Source: Eubacteriales Family XIII. Incertae Sedis bacterium
GTDB taxonomy: Bacteria; Bacillota; Clostridia; Peptostreptococcales; Anaerovoracaceae
Length of the DNA: 15,177 bases
Direction of reading: 5' to 3'
Assembly (NCBI GenBank): GCA_031289235.1
Contig: JAITPU010000036.1
Span: 1 to 15,177 of the forward strand
Shown here one piece after another: positions 7,288-15,177 of this stretch (within the stretch, counting starts at the first letter, position 1; the number at the start of each line of letters is the position of its first letter). Position numbers and translations under genes: made by a program. The notes beneath the pieces were generated by a model. It made no database searches. It was not told the DNA's origin and was given only the letters and a program-made list of their open reading frames with translations.

Positions 7288-8232
7288 CTATCTTTGAACA
7301 GTACCTATCAGTTTTACCAGAAATATCTCGCCGAAAACCTTTCGCAAACTTGTATACGCCTTTCGCGCCGGTTTTTCGTCCTTGAAAAAAGCGAAGACCG
7401 CGGGGCCGCTTCCGCTCATAAGCACAGCTTCGCGCGCCGGCGCGGCGAGCAATTTGTCCTTCACGCTTTTGATTACAGGATACTCTTCCGCGCTGACTTT
7501 TTCAAGCACGTTCACCATATTTTTTTTGATCCGGCCCATATCCTTTCGTCTCAGCCCTTCCGCCAGTTCCAGCACGTCCGGGCGTTCGCCGATTTTCTCA
7601 AACGCTATTTTCCCGTAAATTTCCGCGGTGGAAACAGATACCGGCGGTTTGACGAGCAAAATCCACCCCTCAAGAGCCGGCAGCGGCGTCAGCAGTTCCC
7701 CAACGCCCTCCGCCAGCGCGGCGGCGGAAGCCGCGGCGGTATCAAGGCATCCTGTTTCAGGATTTAAAGCCGCCTGCCCCATAACGCAAAACGGAACGTC
7801 CGCGCCGAGGAGCGCGCCTTTCTCCACAAGGCTTTCCAGCGGCAGACGCAATCCCCACAGAAAGGCGAGAGCATGCATGACCGCGGCGGCGTCGCCGCTT
7901 CCCCCCGCAAGTCCCGCGGCGACAGGTATGCGTTTTTCAATATGTATGGAAACCTTCCCCGGTTTAGCCGGCGCGAATTCCGCCAGCATAAGGCGCGCGG
8001 CGCGCCAAGCGAGATTTCCGCCGTCCGGCGGAAGTTCCGGGCTGTCCGTTGTCAGCGCGATCTTTCCTGCCTCTGTTTCAGGTATTTCCGTATCCCACGC
8101 GACTGTCACTCTGTCGCTGAGATCTATCTGTTGCATGACCGTCTGCACGGCGTGATATCCGTTTGGCAGTTTTTCGAGCACATCCAGCGCAAGATTGATC
8201 TTCGCGAATGCTTTGACAGTAATTTTTTTCAT
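7288..8232 (-). CDS. ispE: 4-diphosphocytidyl-2-C-methyl-D-erythritol kinase
   Basis: IspE phosphorylates the 2-hydroxyl of CDP-methylerythritol with ATP in the MEP pathway for isopentenyl diphosphate. The protein is a GHMP kinase. AKINLALDVL at the N-terminus has the active-site Lys11. The ATP loop is PVAAGLAGGSGDAAAVMHAL (about 103-122), the catalytic Asp144 is in LGADVPFCVMG, and LMSGSGPAVFAF (about 271-282) is the third GHMP motif. It has 314 residues, longer than the usual 280-290, mainly because of an Ala-rich insertion (about 156-173) between the GxAL strand and EGVGELLTPL. The start follows the preceding gene's stop by 4 bases, and the upstream sequence is A-rich with a weak ribosome site, which fits translational coupling. 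All core catalytic features are present, so it should be active. Confidence 0.93.
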   Translation of the reverse strand: MKKITVKAFAKINLALDVLEKLPNGYHAVQTVMQQIDLSDRVTVAWDTEIPETEAGKIALTTDSPELPPDGGNLAWRAARLMLAEFAPAKPGKVSIHIEKRIPVAAGLAGGSGDAAAVMHALAFLWGLRLPLESLVEKGALLGADVPFCVMGQAALNPETGCLDTAAASAAALAEGVGELLTPLPALEGWILLVKPPVSVSTAEIYGKIAFEKIGERPDVLELAEGLRRKDMGRIKKNMVNVLEKVSAEEYPVIKSVKDKLLAAPAREAVLMSGSGPAVFAFFKDEKPARKAYTSLRKVFGEIFLVKLIGTVQR

Positions 8233-8236
8233 AATT

Positions 8237-9094
8237 TTACTTTTTTTTCTTCGATTTCTTGTTTTTCCTCTTCGCCTTTTTCGGTCGGGCCGTACTTTTA
8301 GTCCCGCGCTCCGTTTCCACTATCGTTTTCTTCTCTTCGATTACGCCCGTACCGCCGGCGCTGGAAACAGGTCTGGGAGCTCTCACGCGCTTGACATATT
8401 TCCGGCCTTCCACAGGCGCGTTTCCGCCTTGCGCGGCGTGCCCGCCGTCTTCCGTCTGTTTTTTCGTCCCTTTCTTTTTAACCTTCTCAACTTTTTCAAC
8501 GACTTCGTTAACGCTTTTCCCGCTCTCCTTCGCCAATTTATAGGGATTGACTTTTGATTCCTGTTCTCCTTCTTTCTTCAGTCGTTTCTTCAGTGAAAGC
8601 GATGAAAAAACGAACATTCCGACGAACATAACTCCCATGATGACCATGTTCACCGTGACATCCGTATCCGTGTTGCGCGTCCTGAAAGCGATGGTTTCAG
8701 CCTTCCCGAGCGTCGCGCCGCCCGCCGCCTGCAAGCCCTCCGAAACGGTCAGTTTGTATTCCTCATTCGACTCAAGTCCTTTAAGTCTGTCTTCCGGTTC
8801 GGTAAGCACCAGAATATAATTCGGCTCCGATTCTTTATAAAGCACTTTGAGCGGCACTGTCTGCCCGCCCGGACCGGACAGACTGAAGCACTGCCTGTTT
8901 ATTTCCCGGACGGACGGATCGGCTACATTTCCGTCGAAGAAAAGCTTGATTCCGAGATTCACCGGGGCTGACGAACTGCTGCCCGCTCTGGGATAATTTT
9001 CCACAAGATTCAATCCGTCCGCGAAACAAAGGCCGGAAGAGAGAATCTCCGCGGCCAACACCGCAACACAAATCAGTTTTGCCGTTTTTTTCAT
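8237..9094 (-). CDS. Membrane-anchored Ig-like domain protein with lysine-rich tail, function unknown
   Basis: I do not recognise a named family for the whole protein. From the ATG at 9094 it has 285 residues. It has a signal peptide (1-25, cleavage probably after CFA) and one extracytoplasmic beta-rich domain (about 27-141). That domain has the pattern of bacterial SbsA-type Ig-like (Big_5) domains, with YPRAGS near its start, LKGLESNEEYKLTVSEGLQ in the middle and IAFRTRN at its end. One transmembrane helix follows (about 147-168, VNMVIMGVMFVGMFVFSSLSL). The tail of about 115 residues is strongly basic and probably disordered, ending in KKAKRKNKKSKKKK. The predicted topology is outside Ig domain, inside basic tail. 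The ATG overlaps the tadA stop as ATGA. A longer frame reaching back to 9364 exists but lies inside tadA, so I reject it. Four bases separate the stop from ispE. Confidence 0.8.
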   Translation of the reverse strand: MKKTAKLICVAVLAAEILSSGLCFADGLNLVENYPRAGSSSSAPVNLGIKLFFDGNVADPSVREINRQCFSLSGPGGQTVPLKVLYKESEPNYILVLTEPEDRLKGLESNEEYKLTVSEGLQAAGGATLGKAETIAFRTRNTDTDVTVNMVIMGVMFVGMFVFSSLSLKKRLKKEGEQESKVNPYKLAKESGKSVNEVVEKVEKVKKKGTKKQTEDGGHAAQGGNAPVEGRKYVKRVRAPRPVSSAGGTGVIEEKKTIVETERGTKSTARPKKAKRKNKKSKKKK

Positions 9095-9588
9095 TCTTTG
9101 CACCATTTCCGCTTGCGCGATTTTCCGATATCCGATCTGATCTCCTTGAAAAAGCGTTTCATGAGAGTTTCGCACTCCTCCCGCAGAATCCCTGTTTCCA
9201 TCTCCACAAAATGGTTCAGCCTTTCGTCCCGCAGCAGGTTTCGCAACGAAACGCAGGCGCCGCTTTTTTCGTTGGTCGCGCCTATGTAAACTTTGTAAAC
9301 CCTCGCGAGCACCAGCGCCCCGGCGCACATGGCGCACGGCTCCACGGTCACGTACATCCTGCATCCCGTCAGCCGCCAGCCGTCCAAGGCCTTAGCCGCT
9401 TCTCTCAAAGCGTTCATCTCCGCGTGGGCGGTGGGATCTTTCTCCGTTTCCGTGCGGTTGTGCCCCCTGCCGACGATTTCACCGTTCAGCTCGACGATCG
9501 CGCCCACGGGGATTTCCTTCTCCGCGAAAGCTTTGTCCGCTTCGCGGAGCGCCTCCCTCATAAAAAATTCCGGCGTAGGGGATTCCAT
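9091..9588 (-). CDS. tadA: tRNA-specific adenosine deaminase
   Basis: TadA deaminates adenosine 34 to inosine in the wobble position of tRNA-Arg(ACG), allowing that tRNA to read CGU, CGC and CGA. The 165-residue protein is a typical cytidine-deaminase-fold enzyme. The zinc and proton-shuttle motif is HAE (His55, Glu57) inside DPTAHAEMNAL. The second zinc motif is PCAMCAGAL with Cys85 and Cys88. GRGHNR and the C-terminal helix with a basic end (KSRKRKW) are also as expected for tRNA-binding members. An AAGGA ribosome site lies shortly before the ATG at 9588. The stop overlaps the next gene's ATG by four bases, implying coupled translation. Relatives acting on free guanine or cytosine are possible, but the PCAMC-type motif and length favour TadA. 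Confidence 0.93.
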   Translation of the reverse strand: MESPTPEFFMREALREADKAFAEKEIPVGAIVELNGEIVGRGHNRTETEKDPTAHAEMNALREAAKALDGWRLTGCRMYVTVEPCAMCAGALVLARVYKVYIGATNEKSGACVSLRNLLRDERLNHFVEMETGILREECETLMKRFFKEIRSDIGKSRKRKWCKE

Positions 9589-9624
9589 TCGCGCTTCCTT
9601 TCCCGGATCCGGCAGGATAAATAC

Positions 9625-11235
9625 TTATAAATCCCCGCTCCGCGTCTCCAGCGACGCGCTCACAAAGGCGCGGAAAAGCGGGTGCGCCCGGTTAGGACGG
9701 CTTTTAAACTCAGGATGATACTGAACGCCTGTAAAAAAGCGGTTTCGCGGGATCTCAACCGCTTCCACAAACCTGCCGTCCGGAGATACGCCGCAGACGA
9801 CCATGCCGCAAGCCTCGACGCGCTCACGATACGCGTTGTTGAATTCATACCTGTGGCGGTGGCGCTCCGAGATGGATTCCGACAGATAAATCCCGTAAAG
9901 CGCGGAATCCCTAAGCACGTCGCAGGGATAGGCTCCCAGGCGCATGGTTCCGCCCTTCGGAATATTTCCATGCTGGTCACTCATCAGGCATATAACCGGA
10001 TCGGGTGTTCCGGCGTTAAATTCCGTGGAATCAGCGGACGGGAGACCGAGCACATTACGCGCGAATTCTACGACCGCGACGTGCATCCCGAGGCAAATGC
10101 CGAGATAGGGAACGTCGTTCTCCCTTGCGTACTGCGCGGCCAATATTTTCCCGGAAATCCCCCTTTCCCCAAAACCGCCCGGGACCAATATCCCCCCGCA
10201 GTCTTTAAGCAGAGAATCAACGGAATCCCGCGTTACGTCTTCCGCCTCAACCCAAACGATTTCAACCTTTGTCCCGGCCTCATACCCCGCGTGGCTCAGG
10301 GCCTGCGCCACGGAAAAATAGGCGTCGCGAAGCTTCGTGTATTTTCCGGCAAGCGCGATACGGACAACTTTGCTCCTGCCCGCGACGCGTTTCAGCATAG
10401 CCTTCCAGTCTGAAAGATCAGGCTCCGGAGCCTGAATCTGGAGTTTCCGGCAGACAATCTCCGAAAACTTCTGTTTTTCAAGTTTCAGCGGGGCTTCATA
10501 AAGCAGGGACAAGGTCCTGTTTTCGATGACGCATTCGGGCCGCACGTTGCAGTACAGCGCGATTTTATCGCGGATATCCCTGCCCACAGGCCCGTTCGAA
10601 CGGATCACAACGATATCCGGTGATATTCCCAAAGATTGCAGCTCTCTCACGGAATGCTGCGTGGGTTTGGACTTATATTCGTGGGAACCGTCCATGAACG
10701 GAACAAGGGTAACATGTATATAGAGACAGTTTTCCTTGCCGATGTCGAGCGCTATCTGACGGATCGTTTCCAAGAAAGGCTGGCTTTCTATATCGCCGAT
10801 GGTGCCTCCTATTTCCGTGATGACAATATCCCTGCCGTTTTCCTTTCCCGCGGCGAAAATGAATTTCTTTATTTCGTTCGTGATATGCGGGATCACCTGA
10901 ACCGTCTCGCCGAGATATTCCCCCCGCCGTTCCTTCTGCAGCACATTCCAGTAAACTCTGCCCGCGGTGAGATTGGAAAAACGATCCAGATTCTCGTCGA
11001 TAAAACGCTCATAATGGCCGAGGTCCAGATCCGTTTCCGCGCCGTCTTCCGTCACGAATACCTCGCCGTGCTGGATGGGACTCATCGTCCCCGGATCTAC
11101 GTTGATATACGGATCAAGCTTTTGCGCGCTCACCTTCAGGCCCCGGGCCTTCAGCAGCCGTCCCAGAGACGCGGCGGTAACGCCCTTCCCGAGCCCGGAC
11201 ACAACGCCGCCTGTCACAAAAATGTATTTCGTCAT
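9625..11235 (-). CDS. pyrG: CTP synthase (glutamine hydrolysing)
   Basis: PyrG converts UTP to CTP using ATP and ammonia from glutamine, the last step of de novo cytidine nucleotide synthesis. The 536-residue length is normal. The N-terminal synthetase domain (1 to about 270) shows the P-loop GGVVSGLGKG (9-18), the KLDPYINVDPGTMSP region, and EIGGTIGDIES. The C-terminal class I glutamine amidotransferase domain (about 290-530) has GGFGERG, the nucleophile Cys381 in LGICLGMH, and the His507/Glu509 pair in QYHPEF. A GGGGAGG ribosome site lies 4 bases before the ATG. It lies 61 bases after prfB and 36 before tadA. B. subtilis pyrG is controlled by reiterative initiation at a pyrG attenuator; I see no comparable leader in the 61-base gap. 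Function is secure. Confidence 0.97.
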   Translation of the reverse strand: MTKYIFVTGGVVSGLGKGVTAASLGRLLKARGLKVSAQKLDPYINVDPGTMSPIQHGEVFVTEDGAETDLDLGHYERFIDENLDRFSNLTAGRVYWNVLQKERRGEYLGETVQVIPHITNEIKKFIFAAGKENGRDIVITEIGGTIGDIESQPFLETIRQIALDIGKENCLYIHVTLVPFMDGSHEYKSKPTQHSVRELQSLGISPDIVVIRSNGPVGRDIRDKIALYCNVRPECVIENRTLSLLYEAPLKLEKQKFSEIVCRKLQIQAPEPDLSDWKAMLKRVAGRSKVVRIALAGKYTKLRDAYFSVAQALSHAGYEAGTKVEIVWVEAEDVTRDSVDSLLKDCGGILVPGGFGERGISGKILAAQYARENDVPYLGICLGMHVAVVEFARNVLGLPSADSTEFNAGTPDPVICLMSDQHGNIPKGGTMRLGAYPCDVLRDSALYGIYLSESISERHRHRYEFNNAYRERVEACGMVVCGVSPDGRFVEAVEIPRNRFFTGVQYHPEFKSRPNRAHPLFRAFVSASLETRSGDL

Positions 11236-11296
11236 AAAACCTCCCCGAGTGTGCTGTCCGCTTCCGTCTCAAAGGTATTGCGCCCGCCTTTCACGA

Positions 11297-12401
11297 TCAG
11301 GATTCTTTCTGTTTTAATTTCTCATTGATAAAATAATCCAGGCCGCCGTCCATAACCGCGTAAACATTTCCCACTTCCGCGCCGGTGCGATGATCTTTCA
11401 CCATTGAATAAGGGTGGAACACGTAAGAGCGGATCTGGCTGCCCCACGTTATCTGGCTGTAATCTCCTGCCAGCTCTGCCAGATTTTCCTTGTGTTCCGC
11501 CTTCGCGAGATCCATCAGGCGGGATTTGAGGATGCGCATGGCCACTTCTTTGTTCTGGTGCTGGGATCTCTCATTCTGGCAGGAGACCACGACATTCGTA
11601 GGCAGATGCGTGATGCGTATCGCGGAATCCGTCTTATTTACGTGCTGTCCGCCCGCGCCGCTGGATCTGAAGGTGTCTATGCGCAGGTCGTCGGGCGAAA
11701 TTTCCACGTTGATCTCGTCGTCGATTTCAGGCATCACATCCACAGAAGAAAAGGATGTATGCCTTCTCCCCGAGGAATCAAAGGGAGAAATCCTCACAAT
11801 CCTGTGCACGCCTTTTTCGTTTTTCAGGTAACCGTAAGCGTATTCCCCGGAAACCAGCGCGGTCGCGCTCTTTACGCCGCCTTCGCTGTCGTCCTGGAGA
11901 TCCATTATTTTAACCTTATAGTTCTTGTCGCCGGCCCATCTGATGTACATGCGCAGCAGCATTTCCGCCCAGTTCTGGGCGTCGGCGCCGCCGGAACCCG
12001 CGTGCACGGACAGAATGGCGTTATTTCCGTCATATTCCCCGTCCAGCAGGGTTTTGACCCGCAGCTCCTCAAAGTCTTTCTTCCACTTCTCATAGGCCGC
12101 CTGTATTTCCGGCGCTATGGACGCGTCGTTTTCTTCCGCGGCAAGTTCGATGAGAACCTCTATATCTTCCAGATCCGTTCTCATGGCGGAAAGCGCTTCT
12201 ACTTCGTTTTCCAGCCGTTTTCTTTTTTTCAGCAGTTTTTGGGCGCGCGCGTGGTCGTTCCAAAAATCACCCGCTTCCGCCTGTTTTTTTATTTCAGACA
12301 ACTGTTTTTCAATGCCAGCCAGGTCAAAGGGAGTCACCCAATTCTTTAAGGTTTACCGCCGCTCCGGTCAGTTCGTACTTTATTTGTTCCAATTCAACCA
12401 A
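11297..12401 (-). CDS. prfB: Peptide chain release factor 2 (programmed +1 frameshift)
   Basis: RF2 recognises UAA and UGA and releases the finished protein. The coding region is in two frames. The first 25 codons run from a TTG at 12401 (GAGAGG at 12416-12411, 9 bases upstream) to CTT at 12329-12327, and read MVELEQIKYELTGAAVNLKE then LGDSL. An in-frame TGA follows at 12326-12324, and the ribosome shifts +1 to GAC and reads on to the stop at 11297. The full protein is 367 residues, matching E. coli (365) and B. subtilis (366). In this numbering the RF2 stop-recognition motif SPF falls at 205-207 and GGQ at 250-252, the same as E. coli. The downstream frame alone has a GTG at 12337 that would give 346 residues without the true N-terminus. 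It follows secA by 97 bases, a common Bacillota order. Confidence 0.95.
12323..12339 (-). promoter_or_regulatory. RF2 recoding site (CTT TGA C)
   Basis: On the minus strand the slippery heptamer CTTTGAC is at 12329-12323, with the in-frame TGA as codon 26, the same position as in E. coli prfB. A purine-rich GGGTGA (12339-12334) ends four bases before CTT, close to where the stimulatory Shine-Dalgarno-like element lies in E. coli (AGGGGG, three bases before CTT). When RF2 is scarce, termination at UGA is slow and the +1 shift is favoured, giving autoregulation. The heptamer and the matching reading frames are seen directly; the stimulatory role of GGGTGA is inferred. Confidence 0.88.
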
Positions 12402-12498
12402 AAATCTCACCCTCTCTCTTAATCTTTTAAATTTGCTAAAGCTATGTCCCGCTGAGGCAGTGTACGGGATATCCGCGGCGGTTTCCGCTTAAACACGG

Positions 12499-15177
12499 CT
12501 AATTAGCTCCGCAGCAGTTTTTATACTTTTTCCCGCTTCCGCAGGGACAGGGCTCGTTTCTGCCGATCTTTTCTCCCTGCCTCCTCACCGGCTCCCTTTT
12601 CTGTTCGCGCGCGGGAACCTCGGGCTTGGACGGCAAGCTGTCCGCGCCGCTCTTCTCCGGCCTGCCCTCGTTTCCGTAATCCTCCCGCCTGCCGTCGCCG
12701 CTGACCGCGATGACCTGTTTGCGCCGCGTATCGGTACTCATCGTGACATTGAAACAGAAGCGCACCGTATCTTCCCTGATGGACCGCACCATCATCTCGA
12801 ACATCTCAAATCCCTCAGCCGCGTAAGCGTTGACGGGATCCTGCTGACCGATGGCGCGCAGGCCTATGCCGTGGCGAAGCTGATCCATCGCGTCGATGTG
12901 ATCCATCCACTTGGTATCCACCACGCGGATCATCACCATGCGCTCAAGCTCGCGCATCCGTTCGGCGCCGATTTCCTCTTCTTTCTTGCTGTAAATTTCT
13001 TCCATTTGAGTTCTGATGTCTTCACGAAGCTGCTCCGCCGTCAATACGCGCAGCTCTTCCTCATCGTAGCTTCGCGCGGCAAAATCGCCGCAGATCCTTT
13101 TCGCGGCCTCCCATAAACCGTTGAGATCCCACTCTTCCGCGTATTTTGAACCCGCCGAAGCGGTGTCCACAGCCTCGTTTATCAGTTCCTCCACCATCGA
13201 AAGTATATGATCGCGCAGGTCTTCGCCGTACAGCACCCTGCGCCGCTCGCTGTATATGATCTCACGCTGTTTGTTCATGACGTTGTCATACTGCAACACG
13301 TATTTTCGGGTTGAGAAGTTTCGGCCTTCGACCTTTTTCTGAGAGTTTTCAATGGATCTTGTAAGGAGACCCGCTTCTATGGGGTCGTCCTCGCCGACGC
13401 CCAGCCTTTCCACCACGCGCCGCATTCGCTCGCCGCCGAACAGGCGCATCAGTTCATCCTCCATGGACAGGAAGAAACGCGTGGAACCGGGATCTCCCTG
13501 GCGTCCGGAACGTCCCCTGAGCTGGTTGTCTATCCGCCGGGACTCGTGGCGTTCGGTACCGATGATATGCAAGCCCCCCAACGCGACGACTTTCCGCTGC
13601 TCTTCGGCGCGCTCGACCCTGAAGCCTTCATACAGAGCCGTGTATTCCTCCCTCGCCGCTATCAATTCCGGATCTTCAAGCGGGATAAAGCTTGCGGCGC
13701 AGGAAATTGCCTCTTCTCCGTATCCCCGCTTCCGCAGCTCCTTCTTTGCCTCAAAATCAGGGTTGCCGCCCAGAATGATGTCCGTGCCGCGGCCCGCCAT
13801 ATTCGTCGCTATGGTTACGGAATGCAGCCGCCCGGCCTCGGACACTATCTCCGCTTCCCTTTCATGATTCTTGGCGTTCAGCACGTTATGCCCGACGCCT
13901 TCTTTTTTCAACAGGCCGCTGATAAGTTCCGAACGCTCAATGGATATAGTGCCTACCAGCACGGGCCGCCCCGTCTCGTGACACTGCGCGATGTCCCGCA
14001 CGATGGCTTTGAATTTGCCCTTCTCTGACGCGTAAATGGAATCCTGCATATCATCCCTGACGACGGGCTGATTCGTGGGGATCTCAACCACGTCCATGTT
14101 GTAGATATCGCGGAATTCATCTTCCTCGGTGCGGGCGGTGCCTGTCATGCCGGCCAGCTTCTTGTACATCCTGAAATAGTTCTGTATGGTGATCGTGGCC
14201 AGAGTCTTGGACTCCTGCTTGATCTTCATCCCTTCTTTGGCCTCGATGGCCTGATGCAGCCCGTCGCTGTACCGCCTTCCGAACATGAGACGGCCCGTGA
14301 ACTCGTCAACTATGATGATTTCACCGTCCTTGACTATGTAGTCCACATCCCGCCGCATCAGATTCCACGCCTTCAGCGCCTGTATCACGTGGTGGTTGAT
14401 TTCCATATTGTCCGGATCGGAAAAATTTTCGATGTTAAAATAAGCTTCCGCCTTTTCCACGCCCGTCTCGGTAAGTGAAACGCTTCTGTCCTTTTCGTCC
14501 ATGTTGAAATCGTCTTTATGGCGCAGGGTCTTCATAAAACGATCCGCTCTCACGTACAGATCCGTCGATTTTTCTCCCTGGCCCGAAATGATCAGCGGCG
14601 TCCGCGCTTCGTCTATAAGAATGCTGTCCACTTCGTCCACAATGGCGTAATTCAAAGACCTCTGCCTAAGGTCCTCTTTGTAATTGACCATGTTGTCGCG
14701 CAGATAATCGAAGCCGAATTCGTTATTGGTGCCGTAGGTGACGTCCGCCTGATACGCGGCCTTCCTGTCGTCCTCTACGACGCCGTGTATAACGCAGCCG
14801 ACGCTGAGGCCCAAAAACGTGTACAGCTTTCCCATCCATTCCATATCGCGCTTTGCCAGATAGTCGTTTACGGTCACGACATGGACGCCTTCGCCCTCCA
14901 ACGCGTTCAGATAAACTGCAAGCGTCGCCGCCAGGGTTTTCCCTTCGCCTGTCTTCATTTCGGCGATCCTGCCCTGATGCAGCACGACGCCGCCCACTAC
15001 CTGCACACGGAAATGTTTCATGCCGAGACTCCGGAAAGCGGCTTCGCGGCACACCGCGAAAGCTTCGGGCAGCAGATCATCCAGCGTTTCGCCGCTTTTC
15101 ACGCGCGCTTTGAATTCCGCGGTTTTTTCTTTTAGTTGTCCGTCGCTCAGCGCCGCGGTTTCCTCCTCCAGCGCCAG
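12499..15177 (-). CDS. secA: Preprotein translocase ATPase SecA (5' end outside window)
   Basis: SecA is the cytosolic motor that drives secreted proteins through SecYEG with ATP. The frame continues to the window edge, adding 25 codons upstream of the first possible start (LALEEETAALSDGQLKEKTA and so on, a SecA N-terminal pattern), so about 892 residues are visible and only roughly 15-35 N-terminal residues are missing. Features in order are Walker A MKTGEGKT, the DEAD-type VDEVDSILIDEARTPLIISG, the GMTGTA motif, the second nucleotide-binding domain with NMAGRGTDIILGGNP and RQGDPGSTRFFLS, helical scaffold and wing domains, a variable Lys/Glu-rich linker, and a C-terminal zinc finger CPCGSGKKYKNCC for SecB or ribosome contact. 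Stop is TAG. The length and motifs fit a single ordinary SecA (not SecA2). prfB follows 97 bases downstream. Confidence 0.98.
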   Translation of the reverse strand: MALEEETAALSDGQLKEKTAEFKARVKSGETLDDLLPEAFAVCREAAFRSLGMKHFRVQVVGGVVLHQGRIAEMKTGEGKTLAATLAVYLNALEGEGVHVVTVNDYLAKRDMEWMGKLYTFLGLSVGCVIHGVVEDDRKAAYQADVTYGTNNEFGFDYLRDNMVNYKEDLRQRSLNYAIVDEVDSILIDEARTPLIISGQGEKSTDLYVRADRFMKTLRHKDDFNMDEKDRSVSLTETGVEKAEAYFNIENFSDPDNMEINHHVIQALKAWNLMRRDVDYIVKDGEIIIVDEFTGRLMFGRRYSDGLHQAIEAKEGMKIKQESKTLATITIQNYFRMYKKLAGMTGTARTEEDEFRDIYNMDVVEIPTNQPVVRDDMQDSIYASEKGKFKAIVRDIAQCHETGRPVLVGTISIERSELISGLLKKEGVGHNVLNAKNHEREAEIVSEAGRLHSVTIATNMAGRGTDIILGGNPDFEAKKELRKRGYGEEAISCAASFIPLEDPELIAAREEYTALYEGFRVERAEEQRKVVALGGLHIIGTERHESRRIDNQLRGRSGRQGDPGSTRFFLSMEDELMRLFGGERMRRVVERLGVGEDDPIEAGLLTRSIENSQKKVEGRNFSTRKYVLQYDNVMNKQREIIYSERRRVLYGEDLRDHILSMVEELINEAVDTASAGSKYAEEWDLNGLWEAAKRICGDFAARSYDEEELRVLTAEQLREDIRTQMEEIYSKKEEEIGAERMRELERMVMIRVVDTKWMDHIDAMDQLRHGIGLRAIGQQDPVNAYAAEGFEMFEMMVRSIREDTVRFCFNVTMSTDTRRKQVIAVSGDGRREDYGNEGRPEKSGADSLPSKPEVPAREQKREPVRRQGEKIGRNEPCPCGSGKKYKNCCGAN

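Noticed and set aside
6319..7767. 482-codon open frame on the + strand opposite pgcA and ispE
   Set aside because: It is antisense to two well-recognised enzymes, its translation is rich in Arg/His/Phe with no domain pattern, and no ribosome site or promoter supports it. It comes from the GC-rich codon usage of the genes beneath.
8016..8033. Perfect palindrome TTCCGCCG-TC-CGGCGGAA
   Set aside because: It is inside ispE coding sequence (PPDGGN region) and is explained by Pro-Pro-Asp-Gly-Gly codons; no sign of a regulatory role.
9095..9364. N-terminal extension of the Ig-like protein to 9364
   Set aside because: The extension lies inside tadA in another frame and is Arg-rich. The ATG at 9094 begins a clear signal peptide and overlaps the tadA stop as ATGA.
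11414..12349. 311-codon open frame on the + strand opposite prfB
   Set aside because: Entirely antisense to RF2, with no recognisable motif; it ends across the RF2 frameshift region by coincidence.
12402..12498. Terminator after secA (GCGG-AAA-CCGC)
   Set aside because: The stem is only four pairs with no following T-run, so read-through to prfB is more likely.

Overview
The window looks like chromosomal DNA from a Bacillota (Firmicutes), probably a clostridial lineage. The secA-prfB order, an RF2 gene with programmed frameshift, a PgcA-type phospho-sugar mutase, and the RF2 and CTP synthase sequences all point that way. The organism is inferred from protein resemblance and gene order only; no rRNA or other taxonomic marker is present.

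There are two blocks that converge near position 5200. The left block is on the + strand. It starts beside the 5' part of an IS5-like transposase gene (minus strand, cut by the window edge). It then has a good sigma-A-type promoter (about 288-316) with a palindrome just downstream, followed by a lipoprotein membrane-fusion adaptor, a 1024-residue RND efflux permease directly abutting it, and a MarR-family regulator 63 bases further on. This reads as a self-contained drug or solvent efflux operon with its own regulator. No outer-membrane channel gene is present.

The right block is on the - strand and contains housekeeping genes. In transcription order they are secA (5' end outside the window), prfB (peptide chain release factor 2, with the in-frame UGA frameshift site at codon 26), pyrG (CTP synthase), tadA (tRNA adenosine deaminase), an uncharacterised secreted/membrane Ig-like protein with a lysine-rich tail, ispE (isoprenoid precursor kinase), and pgcA (phosphoglucomutase-type enzyme). 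Gaps from secA to ispE are short (97, 61 and 36 bases, then a 4-base overlap and a 4-base gap), so these may be partly co-transcribed. The 180-207 base leader before pgcA holds a strong inverted repeat and may separate that gene's expression.

No tRNA, rRNA, CRISPR array or prophage was found. I do not see a clearly novel multi-gene system. The items most worth a second look are the Ig-like/Lys-tail protein coupled to tadA, the RND operon with its palindrome and IS-like neighbour, the pgcA leader hairpin, and the RF2 recoding site, which ordinary gene callers will mis-start.
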